This document shows positions 1 to 6,055 of a DNA stretch of 8,162 nucleotides, piece by piece. The position numbers and the translations under genes were made by a program. Source of the DNA: Spongiibacteraceae bacterium (GTDB lineage: Bacteria; Pseudomonadota; Gammaproteobacteria; Pseudomonadales; PIVM01); assembly GCA_030618505.1 (NCBI GenBank), contig JAUXDF010000121.1, positions 1 to 8,162 on the forward strand, read 5' to 3'. The notes below the pieces were generated by a model. That model ran no database searches, had not been told where the DNA came from, and saw only the letters and a program-made list of their open reading frames with translations. Each line of letters opens with the position of its first letter. The first letter of the stretch is position 1.

Positions 1-2
1 GT

Positions 3-1364
3 GCTTCTCTAAATGGCAGCAGCAATGATTTTGTAGTGAAGCCTGCAAGCTTTGATATTCAGCTGACGGGGAATCCGGGAGCATCAGACCATACTGGTGA
101 TGTGTATACGGTGGCGGGCGCTGATTTTTCGGTAATAGTAAATGTTTTTGATGCTGAAGGTACCTTGACGCCCAATTATGGCAAGGAGTCTGCGGCTGAA
201 GGTATTAAACTTACCCGTACCTTGCTGGAGCCCAGCGGTGGTGATCCAGGTATTCTTACGGGCTCGCTGGTTAAAACCGCTGATGCTGAATTTGAGGGCA
301 ATCACCAGTGGAGTGAAGTAGGTATTATTACCCTGACCGCCGATGTGGCCGATAGCGATTATCTGGGAGCGGGCAATGTGTCAAACAATCTGGCTAAAGT
401 GGGTCGTTTTATTCCCGATCATTTTTCTTTAGTGCCAGTTTCAGGTCTTGTAGAGCCCGCTCATACGATGGATGCACCATTTACCTATATTGGTCAAACC
501 TTCTTTGTTAACTATCAGCTTGTCGCAAACTCTGCACTATCGCCCGCCACTATCACTAAAAATTATGAGGGCGATTTTGCCAAGCTGGGTTTAGCCAATG
601 TTGCCACTGATCTGGGCAATGTAGGCACTACTAGAGATGTCGGCTATGGAGTGGTTGATGCTTTGCAGTCGGTTACCTTTAATGCCCGTTTGGTACCCAC
701 TGCGGCTGCGACGGTATGGATAGAGGGAGAAATATCTGTAGCCAATCTGGAGTTAAGTGTTAATCGCGGCGCTTCAGAAGAAATCTATTATGAAGCCGTT
801 GAAGTAGGCTTGCTGGTTGAGGACAGCGACGGTGTTACCTTCTCCAGTCTCGATCTTGATAGTGGCTTGACTGGAAATGATGTGCTGAAGATTGATGATC
901 TTCCTGGCAAACTATTATATGGACGGGTATTTATTCCCCCCGTTTTTGGGCCGGAAATTGCTACGACTGATTTTACCGATATTCCTTTTCGGATTCAGTA
1001 CTATGATGGCACTGAGTTTCAATTGCATGCGGATGATAGTAGTACGGTGTATGACATTTGGAGCTGGGATGTACTGGTAAACTGCAATGATCCTGATCTG
1101 GCTGTTGATACGCCTGCCTGTGCGGATGTTGTTGTTATGATCCCGGCGCCTGCCATTGTTTCAGCAGGCAAGAGCGATAGTGTTAATCCCATTCAGATTT
1201 CCCGTCCCGGAAAAACGGGCGCACTGCTTATTGATATCGAAGTGGATGACTGGCTTAAGTATCCCTGGAATGCTGCCGGGGATGAAAACCCGCAAACACA
1301 AATTAATTTCGGCAGCTATCGAGGTCATGACAGAATTATCTATTGGCGTGAGAAAGTGCAATGA
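3..1364 (+). CDS. mshQ: MshQ-like MSHA pilus biogenesis protein (DUF6701), 5'-truncated by window edge
   Basis: This is the C-terminal part of a large secreted or surface protein of MSHA-type IV pilus loci. The frame is open from base 3; a GTG at 36 is internal and not the true start, so about 453 residues are visible and the rest lies upstream. Counting from the GTG codon, family hallmarks are GRFIPDHF at about 123-130, FTYIGQTF at about 149-156, a YYDGTEFQLHADDSST stretch at about 325-340, and the C-terminal block FGSYRGHDRIIYWRE that ends most DUF6701 proteins. The visible part is beta-rich with no transmembrane segment. Where many homologues read DDSC, this one reads DDSS. It overlaps the next gene by 4 bases (ATGA), so the two are translationally coupled. 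MshQ is thought to be a pilus-associated exported protein, but its exact role is poorly defined. Family assignment is secure; function is inferred from the family. Confidence 0.88.
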   Translation, partial: ASLNGSSNDFVVKPASFDIQLTGNPGASDHTGDVYTVAGADFSVIVNVFDAEGTLTPNYGKESAAEGIKLTRTLLEPSGGDPGILTGSLVKTADAEFEGNHQWSEVGIITLTADVADSDYLGAGNVSNNLAKVGRFIPDHFSLVPVSGLVEPAHTMDAPFTYIGQTFFVNYQLVANSALSPATITKNYEGDFAKLGLANVATDLGNVGTTRDVGYGVVDALQSVTFNARLVPTAAATVWIEGEISVANLELSVNRGASEEIYYEAVEVGLLVEDSDGVTFSSLDLDSGLTGNDVLKIDDLPGKLLYGRVFIPPVFGPEIATTDFTDIPFRIQYYDGTEFQLHADDSSTVYDIWSWDVLVNCNDPDLAVDTPACADVVVMIPAPAIVSAGKSDSVNPIQISRPGKTGALLIDIEVDDWLKYPWNAAGDENPQTQINFGSYRGHDRIIYWREKVQ

Positions 1365-1738
1365 TGAAGAATCAACAAGGCGTCTCCCTCATTCTGGTGA
1401 TTTTTATTATTGTTGTGCTCAGCATGTTGGGCGCCGCGATGTTGAAGGTTATGTCAGTAGGTTCCGATGCCGTTGCACGGGAGGTATTATCTACTCGAGC
1501 ATTGCATGCCGCCGAGAGTGGCGCACAGGCACAGCTAAGTGAAATTTTTGTTGTCGGCGGTACTTGCCCAATGACCGTACCACCCTTTACTGCATTAAAA
1601 GGATGTACGGTGGCAATCGAGTGCAGTTCGCTGCCTGTGGGTGGCACCAACTATTATTCTATTGTCAGCAAAGGTCGCTGCGGCCCTGTAGGTGACCAGG
1701 CAGTGAGAAGAGTCGAGGTGCAGGCCAAGGATGTTTAG
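1361..1738 (+). CDS. mshP: MshP-like minor pilin-class protein of the MSHA system
   Basis: A 125-residue protein with a short charged leader (MMKNQQG) followed directly by a hydrophobic helix at residues 8-30, then a conserved stretch (LSTRALHAAESGAQAQL, about 43-59). This is the PilX/MshP-type N-terminal arrangement in which the helix joins the pilus or sits in the inner membrane. The Glu usual at position 5 after the processing Gly is absent, as in other PilX/GspK-like members. The small C-terminal domain has four cysteines (69, 82, 88, 107) that could form two disulfides in the periplasm. The start is the first ATG of ATGATG, inside the stop region of the upstream gene. An AG-rich stretch (GAGAAAG) just upstream is a modest ribosome binding site; the second ATG at 1364 is equally possible. 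The gene lies downstream of the mshQ-like gene, whereas the Vibrio cholerae order is mshO-mshP-mshQ. It is the last gene of the unit. Confidence 0.78.
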   Translation: MMKNQQGVSLILVIFIIVVLSMLGAAMLKVMSVGSDAVAREVLSTRALHAAESGAQAQLSEIFVVGGTCPMTVPPFTALKGCTVAIECSSLPVGGTNYYSIVSKGRCGPVGDQAVRRVEVQAKDV

Positions 1739-1780
1739 CAGCAGAGAAATGATATCTCCCTGCTAGTTTTACTTTCTTTG
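1736..1780 (+). terminator. Possible upstream hairpin of a tandem terminator
   Basis: Starting in the stop codon of the mshP-like gene, TAGCAG (1736-1741) pairs with CTGCTA (1760-1765), and GAGA (1744-1747) pairs with TCTC (1755-1758) inside it. A T-rich but interrupted tract follows (TTTTACTTTCTTT). It is weaker than the hairpin immediately downstream and may only protect the mRNA end. Confidence 0.35.
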
Positions 1781-1787
1781 TGTTATC

Positions 1788-1820
1788 GCCCCTGGATAGC
1801 TACTGTTCAGGGGCTTTTTT
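1788..1820 (+). terminator. Strong Rho-independent terminator of the msh unit
   Basis: GCCCCTG (1788-1794) and CAGGGGC (1808-1814) form a perfect 7-bp GC-rich stem. It can be extended inward by A-T and G-T pairs, leaving a loop near GCTAC. A run of six T (1815-1820) follows at once. It lies 49 bases after the mshP-like stop, on the same strand, and closes that transcription unit. Confidence 0.85.
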
Positions 1821-1868
1821 GTGTATTCTGTGCGGCTAATCATCCGGGTATTAAAGCAACGGATGAAT

Positions 1869-1899
1869 CCCCTCTCCGGAGGGAGAGGGTTAGGGTGAG
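1869..1899. repeat. REP-like palindromic intergenic repeat
   Basis: CCCTCTCC (1870-1877) and GGAGAGGG (1882-1889) form a perfect 8-bp stem around GGAG, followed by a TTAGGGTGAG tail. Hairpins with this CCCTCTCC/GGAGAGGG core and a TTAGGGTGAG tail occur as dispersed intergenic repeats in many proteobacterial genomes (recalled from general knowledge, not searched here). Only one copy is visible in this window. It does not look like a terminator because no T-run follows. Confidence 0.6.
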
Positions 1900-1920
1900 C
1901 ACAGGCGTTTCCGGATGGAA

Positions 1921-2079
1921 ACTAACTAGTGGCCATCCAGAAATTAGGCAAAGAGATCCTGGCCAACGCAAATCTTGTGACTTAAAGGCCTTGAAAAGGC
2001 CTAGGAGCTAGATTTGCGTTGGCTAGGATCGGACTTAGTTTTCGAAAACTTCCGGTTTCTGGTTAGGCACTAACTAAAC
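1921..2079. repeat. Large structured inverted-repeat element, possibly MITE-like
   Basis: A nested palindrome fills the space between the msh terminator and the META lipoprotein gene. The core arms, GATCCTGGCCAACGCAAATC... at 1955-1977 and ...GATTTGCGTTGGCTAGGATC at 2008-2030, match at 21 of 23 positions. Inside them, AGGCCTT (1986-1992) pairs with AAGGCCT (1996-2002) around a 3-base loop. Outside, TAGTGGCCATCCAGAAA (about 1927-1943) is an imperfect, gapped inverted match of TTTCTGGTTAGGCACTA (about 2056-2072). The direct repeat ACTAACT occurs at 1921-1927 and 2069-2075, near the outer ends. The right outer spacer also holds a perfect 14-bp palindrome at 2037-2050. No credible gene is present. 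Terminal inverted repeats plus a flanking direct repeat suggest a small non-autonomous mobile element. A structured RNA or a DNA-binding site cluster are alternatives. The structure is certain; its nature is not. Confidence 0.55.
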
Positions 2080-2106
2080 ATGTAACTACAGCGAACAGGA
2101 TTTGTT

Positions 2107-2577
2107 ATGAATAATCAGCGATTATGCATCACATTTGTGCTAACGGTGTTTCTTGGTGGCTGTCAGATTTTTTTCCCCTCCAAATCAATTCCGGTAAGTA
2201 GCGGTGACCTGGAAGAAGTATGCGCTGAGGACTGGGTGCTTGATACCATGCTAATTGACGGCAAACCGCAAGAGTTGGTCGCCGGTGTTGAGGTGACCCT
2301 GGGTTGTGAGGTGCAGGCCAATTCAACCAAGGTCGACGGTATGGCCTCCATTAATCGGTATTTTGGCCACATGACCATCGACAGTAATGATAGGTTGAAG
2401 TGGCAGGGGCCGGGTTTTGCGACCACCATGATGGCTGGCCCTGAGGAACTGATGAGCCAGGAGCATAGCTACCTGCAGCTATTGCAGCAGAGCTGTGGCA
2501 TTGCTATCGAGGGCAAGACTATCGCTTTTTCCTGTGATGAAAATAACAAATTAATTTTCCGTGATCGCTTCAAGTGA
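2107..2577 (+). CDS. META-domain (HslJ-like) lipoprotein
   Basis: A 156-residue predicted lipoprotein. The N-terminal hydrophobic segment ends in the lipobox LGGC, with lipidated Cys19. Gln at +2 does not give the Asp inner-membrane retention signal, so outer-membrane attachment is likely. The mature part has the META/HslJ layout: W43 near the start of the domain, DGMASINRYFG (77-87) where the family usually has a G-x-x-GCN-x-Y-x-G motif, ATTMMAGPEELM (105-116) where it usually has TxMACP, and a final strand ending in IFRDRF. Both family cysteines are replaced here, while four others (39, 67, 130, 143) are present. The ATG is well placed: AGGA at 2097-2100 lies 6 bases upstream. META proteins are mostly uncharacterised; HslJ is linked to heat shock and novobiocin resistance in E. 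coli. No function can be given for this one. It stands alone between two repeat-rich gaps. Confidence 0.75.
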   Translation: MNNQRLCITFVLTVFLGGCQIFFPSKSIPVSSGDLEEVCAEDWVLDTMLIDGKPQELVAGVEVTLGCEVQANSTKVDGMASINRYFGHMTIDSNDRLKWQGPGFATTMMAGPEELMSQEHSYLQLLQQSCGIAIEGKTIAFSCDENNKLIFRDRFK

Positions 2578-2614
2578 TTGATTTATGGGCGTATGTAAGC
2601 CCCCTATGCTCCAT

Positions 2615-2682
2615 GTAGGGTGCGGCCCCCGCACCTTCTTCCCTTGATTTCCAAAACCAACGGTGCGGAAGCCGTACCCTAC
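2615..2682. repeat. Pair of REP-like hairpins in inverted orientation
   Basis: The 21-base arm at 2615-2635 (GTAGGGTGCGG...) and the reverse complement of 2662-2682 agree at 18 of 21 positions, with a 26-base spacer. Each arm is itself a small hairpin. The left one is perfect, GGTGCGG/CCGCACC (2619-2625 and 2629-2635) with a 3-base loop. The right one has one G-T pair. This matches the general design of GTAGGGTGCG-type intergenic repeats known in gammaproteobacteria. No T-run follows, so it is not an evident terminator for the META lipoprotein gene, although it may stabilise the mRNA end. Confidence 0.6.
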
Positions 2683-2728
2683 CTTTCCTAAATCTGTCCC
2701 TGAAGCCAGGAAAAAGGTAAAATGGCCG

Positions 2729-2786
2729 TATAGTCATCCTCAAAACCAAGCACTTAGGGCTTGTTAAACAGGAAATGGTGACTATA
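2729..2786. promoter_or_regulatory. Inverted repeat spanning the nadA promoter, candidate operator or leader structure
   Basis: TATAGTCATC (2729-2738) pairs with GGTGACTATA (2777-2786) over 10 bp, with one G-T pair. The right arm overlaps the predicted -10 box and the left arm lies upstream of the -35, so both arms are well placed for a repressor of nadA. The 38-base spacing is long for a simple dimer site. The arms may be two half-sites used with DNA looping, or chance. Confidence 0.3.
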
Positions 2787-2788
2787 TA
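2761..2788 (+). promoter_or_regulatory. Putative sigma-70 promoter of nadA
   Basis: TTGTTA (2761-2766) and TATATA (2783-2788), separated by 16 bases, resemble -35 and -10 boxes. They predict a transcript start near 2795, about 40 bases ahead of the nadA ATG at 2836. No stronger candidate is visible in the gap after the META gene. Confidence 0.45.
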
Positions 2789-2835
2789 CCTAGTACGACT
2801 TTCAGGCAGTACAAACACCCCTTGACGGATAAAGC

Positions 2836-3897
2836 ATGAATCAGGCAACAGCAGCGCAACAGTTGGTTAAAGAGCATTTGGCGACTTCGGCATGCATCAC
2901 CCGCGACCCGGAGCAGGAGCGGGCTTTAAAAAAGCGCATCAAAGACCTGCTCAAAAAAGAGAATGCCGTCCTGGTTGCCCATTATTATACCGATCCCGTT
3001 TTGCAGGCTCTGGCTGAAGAAACCGGCGGTTGTGTTTCCGACTCGCTGGAAATGGCGCGTTTTGGCCGTGATCATCCGGCCTCAACACTGATCGTCGCCG
3101 GTGTTAAATTTATGGGAGAGACCGCCAAAATTCTCACCCCTAACAAACGGGTATTGATGCCCACTCTGGAAGCGACCTGTTCACTGGACATTGGTTGTCC
3201 TATTGATGAATTTTCTGCCTTTTGTGATTTGCATAGTGATCGCACCGTGGTGGTTTACGCCAACACCTCTGCGGCCGTTAAAGCGCGGGCAGATTGGGTG
3301 GTCACTTCCAGTATTGCTCTTGATGTGGTTGATTATTTGTCCTCACAGGGCCAGAAAATTCTCTGGGCACCGGATAAACACCTTGGTGATTATGTACAGC
3401 GAGAGACTGGCGCCGATATGCTAATGTGGGACGGCGCCTGTATTGTCCATGAAGAGTTTAAAGCCAGCGGCATTCTTGATTTGAAAAAAGTCTATCCCGA
3501 TGCTGCCGTACTCGTTCATCCCGAATCCCCCAAGCCTGTGGTTGAGTTAGCTGATATGGTGGGATCAACCTCACAGATTATTCAAGCAGCCAAAACACTA
3601 CCCAACCCGCAATTTATTGTCGCCACCGATCAGGGAATTTTTTACAGCCTGCAACAACAAGTGCCTGATAAAGAATTTATTATTGCTCCCACCGCAGGCC
3701 AGGGGGCGGCCTGTCGCAGCTGTGCAAACTGTCCCTGGATGGCAATGAATGGTCTTGAAAATATGGCCGAGACCCTCGAGCAAGGACTGAATGAAATATT
3801 CGTTGATAGCGCGCTGGCTGAGCGTGCGATGCTGCCATTGCAGCGTATGCTTGATTTTGCCAGCGAGCAAGGGGTTAAAGTAAAGGGTAATGCCTAA
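2836..3897 (+). CDS. nadA: Quinolinate synthase NadA
   Basis: NadA condenses iminoaspartate, made by L-aspartate oxidase NadB, with dihydroxyacetone phosphate to give quinolinate in cytoplasmic de novo NAD synthesis. It uses an oxygen-sensitive [4Fe-4S] cluster. The 353 residues match the usual proteobacterial length of about 350. The three cluster ligands are visible: Cys115 in EATCSLDIGCP, Cys202 in WDGACIVHEEF, and Cys299 as the last Cys of CRSCANC (293, 296, 299). These are each shifted by 2 from E. coli Cys113, Cys200 and Cys297. Further family motifs are VAHYYTDP (47-54), GVKFMGETAKIL (89-100) and HPESPKPV (228-235). The ATG has only a weak ribosome site, GGA at 2827-2829, 6 bases upstream. 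nadB and nadC are not adjacent, so it appears to be a single gene with its own promoter, possibly under control of the inverted repeat there. No frameshift or missing residue is seen. Confidence 0.97.
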   Translation: MNQATAAQQLVKEHLATSACITRDPEQERALKKRIKDLLKKENAVLVAHYYTDPVLQALAEETGGCVSDSLEMARFGRDHPASTLIVAGVKFMGETAKILTPNKRVLMPTLEATCSLDIGCPIDEFSAFCDLHSDRTVVVYANTSAAVKARADWVVTSSIALDVVDYLSSQGQKILWAPDKHLGDYVQRETGADMLMWDGACIVHEEFKASGILDLKKVYPDAAVLVHPESPKPVVELADMVGSTSQIIQAAKTLPNPQFIVATDQGIFYSLQQQVPDKEFIIAPTAGQGAACRSCANCPWMAMNGLENMAETLEQGLNEIFVDSALAERAMLPLQRMLDFASEQGVKVKGNA

Positions 3898-3963
3898 GAG
3901 TGTCTGATAAACAATGGAAATTATCCATTCTAGATAAAATGATGATGGAGTATTTTACCGAAG

Positions 3964-5094
3964 ATGTATCACATCATTTTTAAATTTCAGCTTACACTAC
4001 TATACGTTTTATTAAGCGCTATTCTTGTGGCCTGTTCTGGGCCGCCAAATCATCTGGATGCCTACCTTAGCGAGAATACTTCTCGTCAGCTGCCGGCCAG
4101 TGAGCTTCGTTCTCGTATTATTCTTTTTGGGGATGCTGGCGCTTCTTCCCTAGAACCCTTGCAGCCTAGTTTGAAAATCGCGTTGTCGCAGGCAGTAGAG
4201 TTGCCGAAACAAACAAGTATATTGGCACTTGGTGATAATATTTATGATTTTGGTTATCCGAAGTTGCTGGCAGGTGAGTCGGTATTAAATGCTGAACAAA
4301 AATTATTGATTAGTCATCTTGATGCGCAGTTGGAAGTATCCCGACGAAGCGGGGCAGAGATGTTTGTGCTGCCAGGCAATCATGATTGGTTTGCTGGTCA
4401 GGTAGATGGTCAGGCGGCGTATATCGAGAAAGTTAATCGCCTTAGTGAATCAGAAATTGATTTTGTACCTTACCGTGCTGGCGAAATGCCTTTTGCTGAA
4501 GCTGTGTACAGAGACGGCATCAGCCTTATTTTTCTTGATAGCATGTGGATGATAGGTGCGAAGGATGAGGTATTCGATAGGGCTATCGTGCAACTGACGG
4601 GCTTGCTTGAACAAGTGCATATACAGTATCCCAGCAATTTATTGTTGTTGGCTGCCCATCATCCGCTGCAATCGATGGGGCCGCATTTTACCGGTTATAA
4701 TTTCCTGGGTAATCTTATCCAGTGGGTTTATGAAAAAACTATGGGCTGGGATTATGGCGGTGATCTAGATGATGCCCCTTATCAGCGTTACATCCATGCC
4801 CTTGAAAAAATCACCAGCGCTTATCCCAAGGTGGTCTTTGCGGCAGGCCATGATCATAGTCTGCAGTTGTTTGAATCCGCCAATGCTTCGCGCTATGATC
4901 TGGTGAGTGGTGCAGCGAATGCTAGTAAGGTGAGTATGGTGGCCCATAATGAAAATACCTTATTTGCTCAGGCCATCGAAGGTTTGATGGTGTTAGATGT
5001 TTATACCGAAGGAGTGTTGTTAAGTGTCTATACGGTTGAGGAGTTACCATTATCGGCTAAGGCAACTTACCGTTACTGGTTATGGCGAAGATAA
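3964..5094 (+). CDS. Purple-acid-phosphatase-like metallophosphoesterase lipoprotein
   Basis: A 376-residue calcineurin-like phosphoesterase, probably hydrolysing phosphate esters outside the cytoplasm. Residues 5-23 are hydrophobic and end in the lipobox LVAC, with lipidated Cys24 followed by Ser, which suggests the outer membrane. The two-metal site motifs come in order: FGDAG (Asp57), GDNIYDFG (Asp91, Asn92, Tyr94), GNHDW (Asn139, His140, Asp141), AAHHP (His232 or His233) and GHDHS (His296, His298). The Tyr three residues after the second Asp is the ligand typical of purple acid phosphatases (D, DxxY, N, H, HxH), so this subgroup is favoured over generic phosphodiesterases. Substrate is unknown. 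GGAG at 3947-3950 lies 13 bases before the ATG, rather far. It begins 66 bases after nadA on the same strand and may share its transcript. Its 3' end faces the channel gene with only 9 bases between stops and no terminator hairpin. Confidence 0.85.
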   Translation: MYHIIFKFQLTLLYVLLSAILVACSGPPNHLDAYLSENTSRQLPASELRSRIILFGDAGASSLEPLQPSLKIALSQAVELPKQTSILALGDNIYDFGYPKLLAGESVLNAEQKLLISHLDAQLEVSRRSGAEMFVLPGNHDWFAGQVDGQAAYIEKVNRLSESEIDFVPYRAGEMPFAEAVYRDGISLIFLDSMWMIGAKDEVFDRAIVQLTGLLEQVHIQYPSNLLLLAAHHPLQSMGPHFTGYNFLGNLIQWVYEKTMGWDYGGDLDDAPYQRYIHALEKITSAYPKVVFAAGHDHSLQLFESANASRYDLVSGAANASKVSMVAHNENTLFAQAIEGLMVLDVYTEGVLLSVYTVEELPLSAKATYRYWLWRR

Positions 5095-5103
5095 AAATTA
5101 CCC

Positions 5104-6051
5104 TTATTCCTGATGATTGTTTGCTAACTGTGTGGGCTTGGTTTTATCGACAGCGCCACGATGCAAAATGGCTGGCGGTTGAATGGCATTTTCAGAAAAT
5201 AGCTTCATGACATGCAAAGTAATATCCGTTTCAAAATCTTTTTCATATTTTGTGTCGAGCACATAGGCCTTTAGCCTTAAGCGCAGGGCAATGTAGTTTT
5301 CGACCACAACCTGAGCGACAATTACTTTAATCGGTTTTGGCAGGTAGATAAAGCGCGTGTTGGCGGCAACTTCCTGGACAATTTCTCTGGCTTTATCGGC
5401 ATCCTGTTCAATGCCAATATAAAAATCAACCATGATTTGCATGTCCACAACACCATAATTTCCACAGGTGGTCACCTGGGTGAGAAACATATTATTGGGT
5501 ATAGTTACCGTGCTGTCATCAAGGGTTTGCAGTTTTACTGAGCGTAAGCCGATGGCGATAACATCGCCATATTGATCACCAAAGTTGATTCGGTCGCCGA
5601 CCTGAAAGGGGCGGTCAAACATAATCATAATGCCTGCCATTACTGAAGCCGCTAGATCCTTAAGGGCAAAGCCGAGGGCAACCGCACCTGTGCCACTTAG
5701 AATCACCAGAATTTCTTTGCTGATTTTGAAGCTAAGCATAACAACGCTAACGATAGCTATTAGGTAGACTGCAAAATGAAAAAAGGCACTGATCTTCTGA
5801 AACAATAGCCGCCGATCCTCAAAAATATTACTCAATTTTTCAACCAGCTGGTCTGCAAAACGCAGCGTGATCCAGGCTGTGAGGATAACGAAGAAAGAGA
5901 TCAGTAAGCCTTCCCAGCGGAACATCTCGACCATTGTTGCTAGTGCGTCGTTGCCACTGGGCAGTGCAGCATCCTGGGCCCATGCTGATGTTGGTATCAG
6001 CAGAATCTGGATTATAAAAAGTGTGATGAGTGTGGATCGTGACATGGCCAT
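5104..6051 (-). CDS. MscS-type small-conductance mechanosensitive channel with signal peptide
   Basis: A 315-residue MscS-family channel, expected to open under membrane tension and release small solutes. Residues 1-25 resemble a cleavable signal peptide ending TSAWA before Gln-Asp. Transmembrane helices follow at about 47-66 and 88-107, then the pore helix at about 113-144 (ILSGTGAVALGFALKDL...). The MscS beta domain covers about 146-192 (FDRPFQVGDRINFG through TVTIPNNMF), followed by an alpha-beta C-terminal vestibule. Length is close to E. coli MscS (286) plus a leader, so it is not an MscK-like giant. Two starts are possible. The first ATG (6049-6051) is only 2 bases from AGGA, while the second (6043-6045) lies 8 bases from it, so translation more likely begins at Met3, giving 313 residues. 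It follows the ATPase gene by 4 bases (10 to Met3) and must be cotranscribed with it. Channel identity is secure; regulation by the ATPase is inference. Confidence 0.93.
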   Translation of the reverse strand: MAMSRSTLITLFIIQILLIPTSAWAQDAALPSGNDALATMVEMFRWEGLLISFFVILTAWITLRFADQLVEKLSNIFEDRRLLFQKISAFFHFAVYLIAIVSVVMLSFKISKEILVILSGTGAVALGFALKDLAASVMAGIMIMFDRPFQVGDRINFGDQYGDVIAIGLRSVKLQTLDDSTVTIPNNMFLTQVTTCGNYGVVDMQIMVDFYIGIEQDADKAREIVQEVAANTRFIYLPKPIKVIVAQVVVENYIALRLRLKAYVLDTKYEKDFETDITLHVMKLFSENAIQPPAILHRGAVDKTKPTQLANNHQE

Positions 6052-6055
6052 TTTC

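Noticed and set aside
1156..1542. 128-residue + strand frame overlapping the end of mshQ and the start of mshP
   Set aside because: It is in a different frame over two well-supported genes, and its composition is not protein-like.
1778..2011. 77-residue open frame on the + strand after the msh genes
   Set aside because: It starts before and runs through the strong terminator, the REP-like hairpin (giving the peptide SPLRRERVRV, a typical product of translating such repeats) and most of the large palindrome. No ribosome site and no protein-like composition.
1921..2079. Integron attC recombination site
   Set aside because: GTTAGGC at 2062-2068 fits the GTTRRRY core, but the matching GCCTAAC-type inverse core is missing from the left arm (GGCCATCC there), and there is no integrase or cassette array.
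2570..2848. 92-residue open frame on the - strand over the gap before nadA
   Set aside because: It covers both REP-like hairpins and the nadA promoter region, and its translation is explained by repeat sequence; no ribosome site or recognisable domain.
3913..3929. Small hairpin AATGGA/TCCATT between nadA and the phosphatase gene as a terminator
   Set aside because: Only a 6-bp AT-rich stem with no following T-run. Probably chance; it is not evidence that the two genes are separate transcription units.
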